Positions 44,630 through 53,859 of a DNA stretch of 64,000 bases are shown one piece after another; the stretch's first letter is position 1; each line of letters opens with the position of its first letter. A program made the position numbers and the translations under genes. The notes beneath the pieces are model-generated. The model made no database searches, was not told where the DNA came from, and saw only the letters and a list, made by a program, of their open reading frames with translations. Source of the DNA: Pseudomonas sp. NCCP-436 (GTDB taxonomy: Bacteria; Pseudomonadota; Gammaproteobacteria; Pseudomonadales; Pseudomonadaceae); the NCBI RefSeq assembly GCF_019656335.1, contig NZ_BPLZ01000005.1, positions 62,001 through 126,000 of the forward strand, read 5' to 3'.

Positions 44630-46708
44630 TTAGAAGGAGTACTTGACATTCAGGCCAATGTTGTCGCGGTCACGCGCACCGTTGTTCTGACCGGCGCCAT
44701 AGAACTCGGTGTACTGGATCTCGGCTTCCAGGCTGTTCAGGTAGCTGGCACGCAGACCGACAGTGTAGGCCTTGCGACCTTCAATGAAGTTGCCGGTCTG
44801 GTGCGAGTTGCCCTCAAAGTCGTGCTTGAACACGGCGAACGGCGACAGGTTCACACCGGCATAGACATCGTTCCAGGTGCCAGACAACACCAGGGTGTAG
44901 CCGTAAGCATTCTTGTTGACCTGGTCGTCGCGGTCGTAGCCAGAGATGTAGGAACCATTGCCACGACCGGCAAAGTAGCGAGTACCGTTGCGCGACTCGT
45001 ACTTCAGACTGTCACCGCGCAAGTGCTCGGAGGCCAGCTCGGCCACGCCGAACAGCGAGTCGAAGCCAAGGCTCGGGCCGAAGTTGTAGATGGTACCCAG
45101 CGAGGCGTTGAAGGCCTCGACACGGGTGTAGTTGTGGATCTGGTCACCCAGTTGCACCTGCTGGCCACCGATATTCACCTGACCACCAGAAGCGAGTTGC
45201 GGAGCCTGAGTCAGCAGGTCGCCAAGCAGATCGTTGGTAGCGGCGATACCGATCGGCAGGTTCGGGCGGTAAGCCAGCTCACCGAATACCGAAGCATTGC
45301 CAACGGTGGTGTTGAAACTGAAGCCATACATACGGATGTCTTCAGCGTATTCACGACGAGCAGTGACGTTGTTGGCCACGTCGATGGTCGCCAGACCACC
45401 AGCCGCGTTGGCCGCAGCACTGCCCAGCGCAGCCTGATACTGACCGAGAATCGCCAGTTCGGTGGCAGCCGAGCCCAGGGTCGTACCGTTGGCACCGGTA
45501 TTGATGATGTTGTCCAGCATTGCCCCAGTGAAGCCCGGATTCACGTTCTGCTGCACACCAGCGACCACCCCCTGACGCACCACCGGATCGAGCTGGGCAG
45601 AAGCAGCGGCACCGATGGCTGCCAGGTCGAGGCCGGCATAGTTACCCAGATCGGCATAGATGGTGGGCTCTTTGCCGTGGTAATTGACGAAGTAGAAGCC
45701 GAACTCGGTGGAGTTCAGTTCCTCGGCAATGTAGCGGAAGGCCACACCGAACTGGCCGTCATTGCGGGCATTGATATCCGAGCCGATGCTGGCCACCTTA
45801 ATGTTGCCATTACCGTCGACGGTGCGACCGCCCTGCAAGCCACCGACGCCAAAAGCGCTCAGGCCCGAATACAGGCCAGCCAAAGGAATCAGGGCCGGCT
45901 GAGTCGAGTAAGCGGTGTTGCCACCGGCGGCGAACAGGTCAGTCTCGGAGAAATAGGTGCCAACCGGGTCGATTGCCGACTCTTTCCAGTTGAACTGGTA
46001 GAAGGCTTCCATGGACAGGTTGTCGGTCAGGCCGATGTTGAAGCTCAGAGCCTCAACCGGCACCAGCACTTCCTTCACTTCGGAGCCGGGCAGACGGAAC
46101 TTGGCCGCATCCACCGGGTTGGTGGTATTGACACCGCCGCGATAGAACAGGCCCTCGCCCCAGTTGAATACCTGCTTGCCCAGACGACCGGAGACCGGCA
46201 TGTTGCCGACGTCCCAGTTGCCGTAGACGTATGCGTCGAGGATCTGCGCATCACGCCCGGCCTTGTGGCGGGTATCACGGGTGAAGGTATTGTCGCGCGG
46301 CGCACTCTGGCTGGGCTGAACGCGTGAGTTGGCGTTGTAGTAGTCGTTGCGCTTATCCATGATCTGGGTGTCATAGAAAGCGGTACCGCGGACGAACAGG
46401 CCGTAGTTCTGATAGGAGACTTCCAGGTCCGAGGTGATCTTGAACACTTCGGAAACCAGACCGGTATCGAAGTTGCGATTACCGTCGTTGGTGTTGATGT
46501 CGTCGTTGGTCTTGTCCTGGCCCTGCACACGCCACAGTTGGCCATAGGAAAGCGTGGTATCGATGGAGCCGGTGACTTCGTTATCGGCAAAACTGAATTC
46601 CACCGCCTGTGCATGAGCGGTTACCAGCAGCGGCAGGACACCTGCAAGGGCGAAGCCGGCCTTGGCCGGTGCATAGCGCAGAACAGGCTTGCGGGACTTA
46701 ATTACCAT
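44630..46708 (-). CDS. DUF1302 outer-membrane-type protein
   Basis: A 692-residue exported protein. The signal region is APAKAGFALAGVLPLLVTAH, cleaved after AQA. The mature protein (VEFSFADNEVTGSIDTTLSY) is rich in alternating beta-strand patterns and ends GLNVKYSF, an aromatic C-terminal residue as in BAM-inserted barrels. DUF1302 members are thought to be outer-membrane proteins. I start at the ATG at 46708, with GGAG 9 bases before; an ATG 19 codons upstream lacks signal-peptide logic. It heads the cassette with DUF1329, YCF48-like and RND genes, suggesting an outer-membrane exit or entry point. Confidence 0.9.
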   Translation of the reverse strand: MVIKSRKPVLRYAPAKAGFALAGVLPLLVTAHAQAVEFSFADNEVTGSIDTTLSYGQLWRVQGQDKTNDDINTNDGNRNFDTGLVSEVFKITSDLEVSYQNYGLFVRGTAFYDTQIMDKRNDYYNANSRVQPSQSAPRDNTFTRDTRHKAGRDAQILDAYVYGNWDVGNMPVSGRLGKQVFNWGEGLFYRGGVNTTNPVDAAKFRLPGSEVKEVLVPVEALSFNIGLTDNLSMEAFYQFNWKESAIDPVGTYFSETDLFAAGGNTAYSTQPALIPLAGLYSGLSAFGVGGLQGGRTVDGNGNIKVASIGSDINARNDGQFGVAFRYIAEELNSTEFGFYFVNYHGKEPTIYADLGNYAGLDLAAIGAAASAQLDPVVRQGVVAGVQQNVNPGFTGAMLDNIINTGANGTTLGSAATELAILGQYQAALGSAAANAAGGLATIDVANNVTARREYAEDIRMYGFSFNTTVGNASVFGELAYRPNLPIGIAATNDLLGDLLTQAPQLASGGQVNIGGQQVQLGDQIHNYTRVEAFNASLGTIYNFGPSLGFDSLFGVAELASEHLRGDSLKYESRNGTRYFAGRGNGSYISGYDRDDQVNKNAYGYTLVLSGTWNDVYAGVNLSPFAVFKHDFEGNSHQTGNFIEGRKAYTVGLRASYLNSLEAEIQYTEFYGAGQNNGARDRDNIGLNVKYSF

Positions 46709-47129
46709 CGAGACGTACTCCGTGGACAGATCATTCTCTTGCGCGGCCCATTGGCGGTACCGCAATACGCCGTACTGACGACGGCTTTTTTATTGGCTGA
46801 AGCTGCCTGATCCAACGACAGCTGCAGCTTCGCGGGATCAAATCCAGCCGGACTTTGCAACCATGATGCCAATTCAGGCCGTCGGATCAGCATGAAAAGA
46901 GGCCAAACAGCGTTTCTTTTCGTGACTGGTCGTTCACTGACCAACAAGGAAGGATTTGAGAGAGAGGATGGCGCGGATTGTCCTACGATCTGACGCGATA
47001 TACTCCTTGTATAGGGCATTCCAGAGCGGTACGGAGCACCTCTGGATATTTTTTGAAAAGTCTGCCTTCCTGATTTTTGTGTGCAAAATCAACGAAAGAC
47101 GAATACACCCTCACTCTGGTAACAAAAAA
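46709..47129. other. Upstream region of the DUF1302 gene
   Basis: A 420-base gene-free region, AT-richer than its surroundings between about 46880 and 47110. It holds an inverted repeat near 46927. Short open frames on the plus strand (for example 46956-47153) have no ribosome site and I do not accept them. I could not assign a -35/-10 pair with confidence. Confidence 0.5.
46927..46943. promoter_or_regulatory. Candidate operator upstream of the DUF1302 gene
   Basis: TGGTC-GTTCACT-GACCA is an inverted repeat with 5-bp arms, about 220 bases upstream of the DUF1302 start. TGAC flanks it on the left and AAC on the right, so a wider imperfect dyad is possible. TetR- or LuxR-type regulators often bind such sites; which one is unknown. 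Confidence 0.35.
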
Positions 47130-47156
47130 GTGTTACCAGTCAAAGACTGGTAACAC
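47130..47156 (-). terminator. pepN terminator
   Basis: GTGTTACCAG / CTGGTAACAC pair perfectly around a 7-base loop; reading leftwards the stem is followed by TTTTTT. A third copy of the arm (CTGGTAAC) lies just left at about 47116-47123 and could form an alternative stem. Confidence 0.85.
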
Positions 47157-47211
47157 TTCCCATAGGCTCACTGCCTGTCGCTGCCCTAGGCTATCGGCAG
47201 CGTCGTCAGAT

Positions 47212-49869
47212 TCAGGCCAGGCTCTTGCTGACCACTTCGTAAACGTCGCTGGACAGTTCCCCCGAGGTGAGGATGCGCTCGAGTTCGGCCTTCATCAGCG
47301 TCTGGCGGGCACTGTCGTACTTGCGCCAACGTGTCAGCGGAGCCAGCAAACGCGAGGCAATCTGCGGATTGAGTGCGTTGAGGGCAATCACCTGGTCGGC
47401 GAGGAAGCGGTAGCCCGCTCCGTCGGCGCGGTGAAAGTTGATCAGGTTCTGGTTGGCGAAGGCCCCGATCAGCGCACGCACCTTGTTCGGATTCTTCAGG
47501 GTGAAGGCCTCGTGCTGCATCAGTGCATGCACCCGCTCCAGACCGCCAGGCAGCGGGCAGCCGGCCTGCACGCTGAACCACTGGTCCATGACCAGCGCGT
47601 CGTCCCTGAAGTAGTCGGCGAACATGGCCAGAGCCTTGTCGCGCTCCTGCTGGAACGGCGAGTTGACCAGCACGGCCAGCGCGGCCAGGCGCTCGGTCAT
47701 GTTGTCGGCATTCTCGAACTGCTCGACGCAGGCTGCCAGCACCTCCGGCTTCTCGCTGAGCATCAGGTAGGACAGCGCGATGTTCTGCAGGCTGCGGCGG
47801 GCAAAATGCGCCGCCTCGGCGACGTACGGGGTGGCCCTGGAGACTTCGCGGTTGGCCTGATAGCGCGCCCACAACGGGGCGAACAGCGTCATGGCCAGCT
47901 CCTTGCGGGCGAACTCGCGAGCCGCGTGGATGGCCTCGACATCAGCCACCTCGCTGATCTCGGTCAGATAGGCCTCGCCCGGCAGCGAGAGCATTTCCGC
48001 GACCATGGCCTGATCCAGTGTCTCGTCTTCCAGCAGCGTACGCAGCGCGCTGACCAGGCGTTGATCCAGCACCAGAGCCTCGCCGCGCTGATGCTGGCCG
48101 ATCAGTTCCTGCAGTACCTGCACGGACAGCTGCTGGCCGGCTTCCCAGCGGTTGAAGCCATCGTTGTCATGCTGCATGAGGAACATCAGCTGGTCGCGGT
48201 CGTAAGGGAAACCCAGCTTGACCGGCGCGCTGAAACCGCGCAGCAGCGACGGCAGCGGCTTTTCGGCAATACCCTCGAAAGTGAAGGTCTGCTCGGCCTC
48301 GGTCACCGACAGCACGCGACTGCTGCCCTGCGCTGCAGCCTCACCCTGCAGGCGCAGCGGCAGTTCATTACCCTGCGCATCGAGCAGGCCGAGCGCCACG
48401 GGAATCACGAACGGCAACTTCTCGCTCTGCCCTGGGGTGGCCGGGCAGCTCTGGCGGAAGGTCAGGCTATAGGTCTGCGCAGCGGCATCATGGGCCTCAA
48501 CGACCTCCAGACGCGGCGTGCCGGCCTGGGTGTACCAGCGCTTGAACTGGGTCAGGTCGATGCCGCTGGCATCCTCCATGGCCTTGACGAAATCGTCGCA
48601 GGTCACGGCCTGGCCATCGTGGCGCTCGAAGTACAGATCCGAGCCCTTGCGGAACAGCTCCGGACCGAGCAGGGTGTGGATCATGCGCAGCACTTCGGCA
48701 CCCTTCTCGTAGATGGTCAGGGTGTAAAAGTTGGAGATCTCCATGTACGCGTCCGGACGCACCGGGTGGGCCATGGGGCCGGCGTCCTCGGCGAACTGAT
48801 GGGTGCGCAGGTAGGCCACGTCCTCGATGCGCTTGACCACCCGCGAATGGGTGTCGGCGGAGAACTCGCTGTCACGGAACACGGTGAAGCCTTCCTTGAG
48901 CGACAGCTGGAACCAGTCGCGGCAGGTCACGCGGTTGCCCGACCAGTTGTGGAAATACTCGTGGGCCACCACCGCCTCGACGCGCTGATGAGCGGCGTCG
49001 GTGGCGGTTTCGGCCTTGGCCAGCACGCAGCTGGAGTTGAAGATGTTGAGCCCCTTGTTCTCCATGGCGCCCATGTTGAAGTCGTTGACCGCGACAATCA
49101 TGAAGATGTCCAGGTCGTACTCGCGGCCGTAGACCTCCTCGTCCCACTTCATCGAGCGCTTGAGGCTGTCCATGGCGTGCTGCACCTTGTCGATGTTCTC
49201 CGGCTCGACATAGATGCGCAGCGCCACTTCACGTTTGCTCATGGTGGTGAAGCTGTCTTCCACGCACCAGAGATCACCAGCGACCAGGGCGAACAGGTAG
49301 GCCGGTTTCTTGAACGGGTCTTCCCAGGTGGCCCAATGGCGACCGCCCTCCTCGCTGCCGCTGGCGATCGGATTGCCGTTGGACAGCAGCACCGGATAGC
49401 GATGCTGCTCGGCGCTGAGCGTGGTAGTGAATTTGCTCATCACGTCCGGGCGGTCGAGGTAGAAGGTGATCTTGCGAAAGCCCTCGGCCTCGCACTGGGT
49501 GCAGAACATCTTGCCGGACTTGTACAGCCCCTCCAGCGCGGTGTTGCTCTCCGGATGGATGCGCACGCTGCTGTCGATGACAAAGCGCTCGGCGCTCGGC
49601 TGCAGGGTCAGGTGGCTGTCGGTCAGGGTGTAGTCGCCCTCGCCCAGCACGCGGTCGTCGAGCTTGAGCTCCAGCAGCTCCAGCTGCTGGCCATCGAGCA
49701 CCAGCGGCGGCAGGCCGACGCCGGCTTCCGGGTTGCGCCGCATGACCAGCTGCGCATGCACCAGGCTGTGATCCTCGAACAGCTCGAAGGTCAGATGGGT
49801 CTCGTCGATCAGGTAGTCCGGAACCCGGTACTCGCTGAGGTAGATCATCTTCGGTTGTTCGGTGCGCAT
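47212..49869 (-). CDS. pepN: Aminopeptidase N
   Basis: PepN (885 residues) is the major cytoplasmic zinc aminopeptidase of the M1 family. The exopeptidase motif NMGAMENKGLNIFNSS lies near residue 266. The zinc site is HEYFHNWSGN with the third ligand Glu in LSLKEGFTVFRD, near residues 300-325. The C-terminal part is the helical ERAP-like domain. The length fits the E. coli-type enzyme (about 870). A 967-codon open frame antisense to it is a codon-bias artefact. The gene is monocistronic, with its own terminator. Confidence 0.97.
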   Translation of the reverse strand: MRTEQPKMIYLSEYRVPDYLIDETHLTFELFEDHSLVHAQLVMRRNPEAGVGLPPLVLDGQQLELLELKLDDRVLGEGDYTLTDSHLTLQPSAERFVIDSSVRIHPESNTALEGLYKSGKMFCTQCEAEGFRKITFYLDRPDVMSKFTTTLSAEQHRYPVLLSNGNPIASGSEEGGRHWATWEDPFKKPAYLFALVAGDLWCVEDSFTTMSKREVALRIYVEPENIDKVQHAMDSLKRSMKWDEEVYGREYDLDIFMIVAVNDFNMGAMENKGLNIFNSSCVLAKAETATDAAHQRVEAVVAHEYFHNWSGNRVTCRDWFQLSLKEGFTVFRDSEFSADTHSRVVKRIEDVAYLRTHQFAEDAGPMAHPVRPDAYMEISNFYTLTIYEKGAEVLRMIHTLLGPELFRKGSDLYFERHDGQAVTCDDFVKAMEDASGIDLTQFKRWYTQAGTPRLEVVEAHDAAAQTYSLTFRQSCPATPGQSEKLPFVIPVALGLLDAQGNELPLRLQGEAAAQGSSRVLSVTEAEQTFTFEGIAEKPLPSLLRGFSAPVKLGFPYDRDQLMFLMQHDNDGFNRWEAGQQLSVQVLQELIGQHQRGEALVLDQRLVSALRTLLEDETLDQAMVAEMLSLPGEAYLTEISEVADVEAIHAAREFARKELAMTLFAPLWARYQANREVSRATPYVAEAAHFARRSLQNIALSYLMLSEKPEVLAACVEQFENADNMTERLAALAVLVNSPFQQERDKALAMFADYFRDDALVMDQWFSVQAGCPLPGGLERVHALMQHEAFTLKNPNKVRALIGAFANQNLINFHRADGAGYRFLADQVIALNALNPQIASRLLAPLTRWRKYDSARQTLMKAELERILTSGELSSDVYEVVSKSLA

Positions 49870-49924
49870 GGCGATAGCTCTCTCGTCTGGGGCGCGACAG
49901 GAGCGCCCGGTGCATTCGGTCGGT

Positions 49925-50761
49925 TCAGCCGGCGATCTGGTGGACGGCCAGCTGGTAGGCGGTGTACTTGCGGATATTGATCACGCCGGTATCGAACATC
50001 AGGTACTGGCCCTTGATACCGAGCAGAGTACCTTCGGCCAGCGGTTGTTTGTCCAGATTGAAGCTGGTGATCTTGGCTGGATAGGCCTCGATGGGATAGC
50101 GAATTTCCAGTACTTCGGCAGCGGACAGCGGCTGGATGGCTTGCAGGCCGAAGCGCTGCTGCAGCGTGGTAATGCCCCCGGCGCAGGCATCCAGGACCTG
50201 CTCGCGAATGGCAACCAGGTCGACCGGCGCGGCATCGCCCTTGAGCAGTGCGCGCCAGTTGGTCTTGTCCGCCACCTGGCTACGCAGCAGATCCTCGACG
50301 AAACCGGACTGCTGCCGGGTAGCCACACGCATGATCGGTAGCGCCTGACTGGCGCCCTGGTCGATCCAGCGCGTCGGTACCTGACTGGCACGGGTGATGC
50401 CGACCTTCACCCCACTGGAGTTGGCCAGGTAGACGATATGGTCGGTCATGCAGAACTGCTCGCCCCAGCTCGGCTCGCGGCAAGTACCCTGGTCGAAGTG
50501 GCACCTCTCCGGACTCATGATGCAGACATCGCACTGCGCCAGTTTCTGCATGCAGGGGTAGCAGTAACCCTGGCTGAAGCTGGTCTTGGTCTTGCGCCCA
50601 CAATGGATGCAGTGAATGGCGCCCAGGTATTCCAAGCGCAAAGTCTTGCCCACCAGCGGGTTGACCGGCAGCTCTTCCTCGCCCAAGCGAAATGCGTACT
50701 GCACAGGGGCTTCCAGGCGCGCCTTCATCTTGCTTAGCGAGCCACGTCCAAGCTCGATCAT
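49925..50761 (-). CDS. DUF2797 cysteine-rich protein
   Basis: A 278-residue cytoplasmic protein of the DUF2797 family. The middle is loaded with possible metal ligands: Cys51, Cys54, Cys67, Cys70 (CIHCGRKTK; GYCYPC), Cys77, Cys80, Cys87, Cys94 and Cys104. The second half, starting HIVYLANSSGVKVGITRASQ, resembles the GIY-YIG-type strand order (YLA...VKVGIT), with R and E further on (VPTRWIDQGA; FVEDLLRS). This hints at a nucleic-acid-related role; I know no demonstrated activity. The start shares bases with the YeaC stop (TGATG), so the two are coupled. Confidence 0.88.
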   Translation of the reverse strand: MIELGRGSLSKMKARLEAPVQYAFRLGEEELPVNPLVGKTLRLEYLGAIHCIHCGRKTKTSFSQGYCYPCMQKLAQCDVCIMSPERCHFDQGTCREPSWGEQFCMTDHIVYLANSSGVKVGITRASQVPTRWIDQGASQALPIMRVATRQQSGFVEDLLRSQVADKTNWRALLKGDAAPVDLVAIREQVLDACAGGITTLQQRFGLQAIQPLSAAEVLEIRYPIEAYPAKITSFNLDKQPLAEGTLLGIKGQYLMFDTGVINIRKYTAYQLAVHQIAG

Positions 50762-51024
50762 CAGTGCAAGGTATCCGAGGACTTGAACAACAGGTTAGGC
50801 ACCGGCTCGGACTTGCTGCTGCACTCCTGCGGGCCCATGTAGCCGGTACGCTCTTCCTCCGGCAGGTTCTGCGTCTCCCAGGCGATCATCGCCTGCAGGG
50901 TCAGTTCCTTCTGCTCCTGAGTCAGCTTGCGGCCATCGGGCCACTTGCCGATTTCCACGGCCAGCTTCAGGCGTTCGTAGATTTCCGGCGTGATGTTGTC
51001 AATGGCTTCGAGAAAGGCAGACAT
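50761..51024 (-). CDS. YeaC-like protein (DUF1315)
   Basis: An 87-residue protein of the YeaC family, with IGKWPDGRKLTQEQKELTLQ followed by AMIAWETQNLPEEERTGYM. The function is unknown. The TGA overlaps the start of the DUF2797 gene as TGATG. It lies about 44 bases after the rhomboid gene on the same strand. Confidence 0.9.
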   Translation of the reverse strand: MSAFLEAIDNITPEIYERLKLAVEIGKWPDGRKLTQEQKELTLQAMIAWETQNLPEEERTGYMGPQECSSKSEPVPNLLFKSSDTLH

Positions 51025-51068
51025 GGCGTTCTCCAGTTAAACCGTGGGGCGGGTTAGCCGCCAAAAAA

Positions 51069-51917
51069 TCAGCGTCGGGCCAGCATACCGCCAAGCAGGC
51101 CGGTCAGGCAGCCCGCCAGCAGGCCACCGACATGCGCGGCGTTGGCGATGGCGCCAAACTGCAGCAGCTCGAAAATGCCGGTCATGCAGATTGCCAGCCA
51201 GGCCAGCATCATCACCAGAACTCCGGGCGGCAGGCGATAGGCCGCGTTCGGCGCCAGGCGCTGATAGATCCAGCAATGCCCCAGCAGGCCGTAGAGCACT
51301 CCGGAAAGGCCACCAAAAAGCGAAGGCCCGGCCCACCAGTACTGGGCAAAATTCGACGCCAGTGCAAACAGTAGTGTCAGCCCGAGCAGCCCAATGGCGC
51401 CTTGGCGAAACTCGATGCGGCGCCCTAGTTCCCAATACCACAGGCTGTTCATTGCCAGATGCAGCCAGCCAAAGTGGATCAGCATCGGCGTGATCAGACG
51501 CCACCACTGACCACTATCGAAGGTGGCCTCCAGATAGGTCAGATAGATGCGTTCACCATCAACGCGAAAATCGACGAAGCTCAACCAGCGAATGGTGGAA
51601 AAATTCTCTCCAGCCAGGGTCACGGCAAAGACGATAAAGGTGCTCAGCAGCACCAGGGCCGTCAGCGGGCTACGCCGCAACTGACTCAGAAACCCTTCAC
51701 GAACCGCTTCTTGCTGCGGCTCTGCTCCTGCATCACCCTGCGGCTGGCGTGCGTATAGTTCGCGCACCTGAACCGCCAGGGACTCATCCGGTACCCAGAG
51801 CACCTGTTTGCCACCCTCCTCCGTAACCCGGTGCGGCACCTGCAGGCGCCGCAGCAGAGAAACGAAGCCACTCAGATCAGCATCCAGCGGCAGACGCAGT
51901 ACTTCAACGGCACTCAT
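51069..51917 (-). CDS. Rhomboid-family intramembrane serine protease
   Basis: A 282-residue membrane protease. An N-terminal cytoplasmic domain of about 80 residues precedes six helices. The catalytic Ser205 is in FGGLSGVLYGLLG and the catalytic His262 in ANAAHVGGLLAG. The structural motif HFGWLHLAMNSLWYWELGR is at residues 148-166. This is the GlpG-type six-helix architecture. Rhomboids cleave transmembrane substrates; the target is unknown. The stop and start overlap the upstream metallophosphoesterase gene by 4 bases. Confidence 0.94.
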   Translation of the reverse strand: MSAVEVLRLPLDADLSGFVSLLRRLQVPHRVTEEGGKQVLWVPDESLAVQVRELYARQPQGDAGAEPQQEAVREGFLSQLRRSPLTALVLLSTFIVFAVTLAGENFSTIRWLSFVDFRVDGERIYLTYLEATFDSGQWWRLITPMLIHFGWLHLAMNSLWYWELGRRIEFRQGAIGLLGLTLLFALASNFAQYWWAGPSLFGGLSGVLYGLLGHCWIYQRLAPNAAYRLPPGVLVMMLAWLAICMTGIFELLQFGAIANAAHVGGLLAGCLTGLLGGMLARR

Positions 51918-52888
51918 CTCGGTACCTCCTGCGCATCCACTTCAACCCAGACGAACTTGTCCGCATCCAGCCGACGCTCCCGATCCAGCCGATAGGCCAC
52001 CAGCTTACCGCCCACCACCGCGCTGTAATCCAAACAGGCCAGGTTGGGACGAATCGGTGCCGGACGACCCTGCCGCCAGTAGTGGCCGACGAACAGTAAC
52101 GGCTCTTGGGCGCCGTAGCGTAGCAACTCGTCCTTCTGCAACTCGGTCAGTGGCGTCTGTGCCGCCAGCTCCGGTAGAGCATCGGGCTGGAAGACGATGT
52201 CGCCATAGGTCTTGGGATTTTCCTCCCAGAACTTGGTCCGGAAGTAAGATCGGGTAAATCCGTCATCACCGGTCAACGTCAGACCGTGCGGCAAGCGCAT
52301 GTCGGTTCCGCGCAACAGGCGGTCAATGGCCATATTGGCGAAACTGCCGGGAGTAGCGGCGGCTTTGAGAAAACCCTCGTCAATGCAGCCGTTGGTGAAC
52401 TGCGCCTGCAGCGGCTTAATAAAATCGGCATCCCAGCAGGCATGTACGGCTCGGAAATGACCTGCATCGAGAAACAACGGCATCCGGTAGAACCAGCGCA
52501 AAAACTCGCTCCACTCCTGCGGATAGGCCTCAAACTGGGCCAGAGTCTCGCGGATCAAACGCTGGTGTCGTGGAGTATGCTCGCGTACGTAACGACGACC
52601 ACTTCCGGGCGGAGCCGGGGTGCTCCAGCCCAACGCGTAGAACTCGTGGTTGCCCATGACGCACAAGGCCTGGCCGACCTCGACCATCGCATGCACCTGG
52701 TGCAGGGTTTCACGGATGCCCGGCCCACGATCAAGCAAGTCGCCAAGAAAAATCGCCATGCGCGAGGGGTGCCGCCAGATGCCTCCCTGGCGCCTGTAGC
52801 CCAGAAGCTCCAGCAGACGCTCCAGGGTTCGCACACAACCGTGAACATCACCGATCAGGTCATAGCCGCGATAAGGGTCGAGGGTCAT
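51914..52888 (-). CDS. Calcineurin-like metallophosphoesterase
   Basis: A 324-residue cytoplasmic phosphoesterase. The metal-binding motifs are YDLIGDVHGCVRTLERLLEL (GDxHG), AIFLGDLLDRGPG (GDxxDRG) and CVMGNHEFYAL (GNHE). The DxH-GDxxDRG-GNHE series with this length resembles PrpE/ApaH-type enzymes that cleave dinucleoside tetraphosphates or phosphoproteins. It sits immediately after nadK with no gap and overlaps the rhomboid gene by 4 bases, so the three probably share a transcript. Confidence 0.92.
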   Translation of the reverse strand: MTLDPYRGYDLIGDVHGCVRTLERLLELLGYRRQGGIWRHPSRMAIFLGDLLDRGPGIRETLHQVHAMVEVGQALCVMGNHEFYALGWSTPAPPGSGRRYVREHTPRHQRLIRETLAQFEAYPQEWSEFLRWFYRMPLFLDAGHFRAVHACWDADFIKPLQAQFTNGCIDEGFLKAAATPGSFANMAIDRLLRGTDMRLPHGLTLTGDDGFTRSYFRTKFWEENPKTYGDIVFQPDALPELAAQTPLTELQKDELLRYGAQEPLLFVGHYWRQGRPAPIRPNLACLDYSAVVGGKLVAYRLDRERRLDADKFVWVEVDAQEVPR

Positions 52889-53776
52889 TCAGCCCTGTCC
52901 TCCCAGGCGGCTTCCCCAACCCAGCTTGGTGCGGCAGATCTCATAATAGTTGTGGTCCAGCGGGTGGATGAGTCGCAGCTTCTGCGCCTTCTTCGCCACA
53001 TGCAGGGTATCGCCCGGCGCACAGGTGAAGTGGTTCTGCCCGTCACAGGAGACCTGCGGATAGACCTGCAAATCCTGCGACACGACAATTTTCAGCTCGC
53101 TGTTGCCATCAACCACTATGGGCCGGCTGGACAGGGTGTGCGGGTACATCGGCACTACCACAATAGCATCGAGTTTAGGGTGCATGATTGGCCCGCCAGC
53201 CGACAATGCATAGGCGGTGGAGCCAGTCGGAGTGGCCACGATCAGGCCGTCGGCCTTCTGGCTGCAGACGAACTGGCCGTCGATGTACAGCTCGAACTCG
53301 ATCATCCGTGTTGACTTGCCCGGGTGCAAAACCACGTCGTTGAGGGCATCACCCTGACCAATGGCCTCGCCATTGCGGCGCACCTCAGCCTCCAGGAGGA
53401 AACGGTTCTCAGTCAGGTACTGCCCTTCCAGCACCTGGGCCACCTTTACCTCCAGTTCGTCCGGGCGGATATCCGTGAGAAAGCCCAGACTGCCGCGGTT
53501 GATCCCCAGCACCGGCACCTTGTGCCGCGCCAGCGCGCGGGCTGCGCCCAGCATGCTGCCATCGCCGCCGACAACGATAACCAGATCGCACACCTCGCCC
53601 AGCAGCTTTCGCGAGGCTGTCTGCAGACCATGCCCTGGCAGAACCTCACCGATGGCATCCTCAAGAATTACGTGCAGATGGCGATCAAGAAGAAACCGCT
53701 TGAGCCTGCGTACCGTTTCCAGCACACGGGTGCTGCCAAGGCGTCCGATGATACCGATATTGCGAAATTGATCCAT
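52889..53776 (-). CDS. nadK: NAD kinase
   Basis: NadK (295 residues) phosphorylates NAD to NADP. The hallmark GGDGSMLGAAR begins at residue 70, followed by GINRGSLGFLTDIRPDE. The second conserved region is GLIVATPTGSTAYALSAGGP and PMYPHTLSSRPIVV. The length and motifs match the bacterial enzyme. It heads a minus-strand group with the metallophosphoesterase and rhomboid genes and is divergent from the DUF1853 gene with about 80 bases between. Confidence 0.97.
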   Translation of the reverse strand: MDQFRNIGIIGRLGSTRVLETVRRLKRFLLDRHLHVILEDAIGEVLPGHGLQTASRKLLGEVCDLVIVVGGDGSMLGAARALARHKVPVLGINRGSLGFLTDIRPDELEVKVAQVLEGQYLTENRFLLEAEVRRNGEAIGQGDALNDVVLHPGKSTRMIEFELYIDGQFVCSQKADGLIVATPTGSTAYALSAGGPIMHPKLDAIVVVPMYPHTLSSRPIVVDGNSELKIVVSQDLQVYPQVSCDGQNHFTCAPGDTLHVAKKAQKLRLIHPLDHNYYEICRTKLGWGSRLGGQG

Positions 53777-53859
53777 GGGACTCCCGACAGCCAGGTAAGA
53801 AACAGAGGTGAATTATCGGTCAAAGCCCGAGGTGCCGGCAAACCGGCTATTCTCAGGCA

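Noticed and set aside
44609..46327. A 572-codon plus-strand frame over the DUF1302 gene
   Set aside because: Antisense to a gene with signal peptide and family pattern; repetitive Val/Gly/Thr-rich composition is a shadow.
46956..47153. 65-codon plus-strand frame in the DUF1302 upstream region
   Set aside because: No ribosome site, and it runs into the pepN terminator hairpin.
47077..49980. A 967-codon open frame on the plus strand covering all of pepN
   Set aside because: It is exactly antisense to a well-supported aminopeptidase gene, has no family resemblance or ribosome site, and its His/Gln/Val-rich composition is what the complement of GC-biased codons gives.
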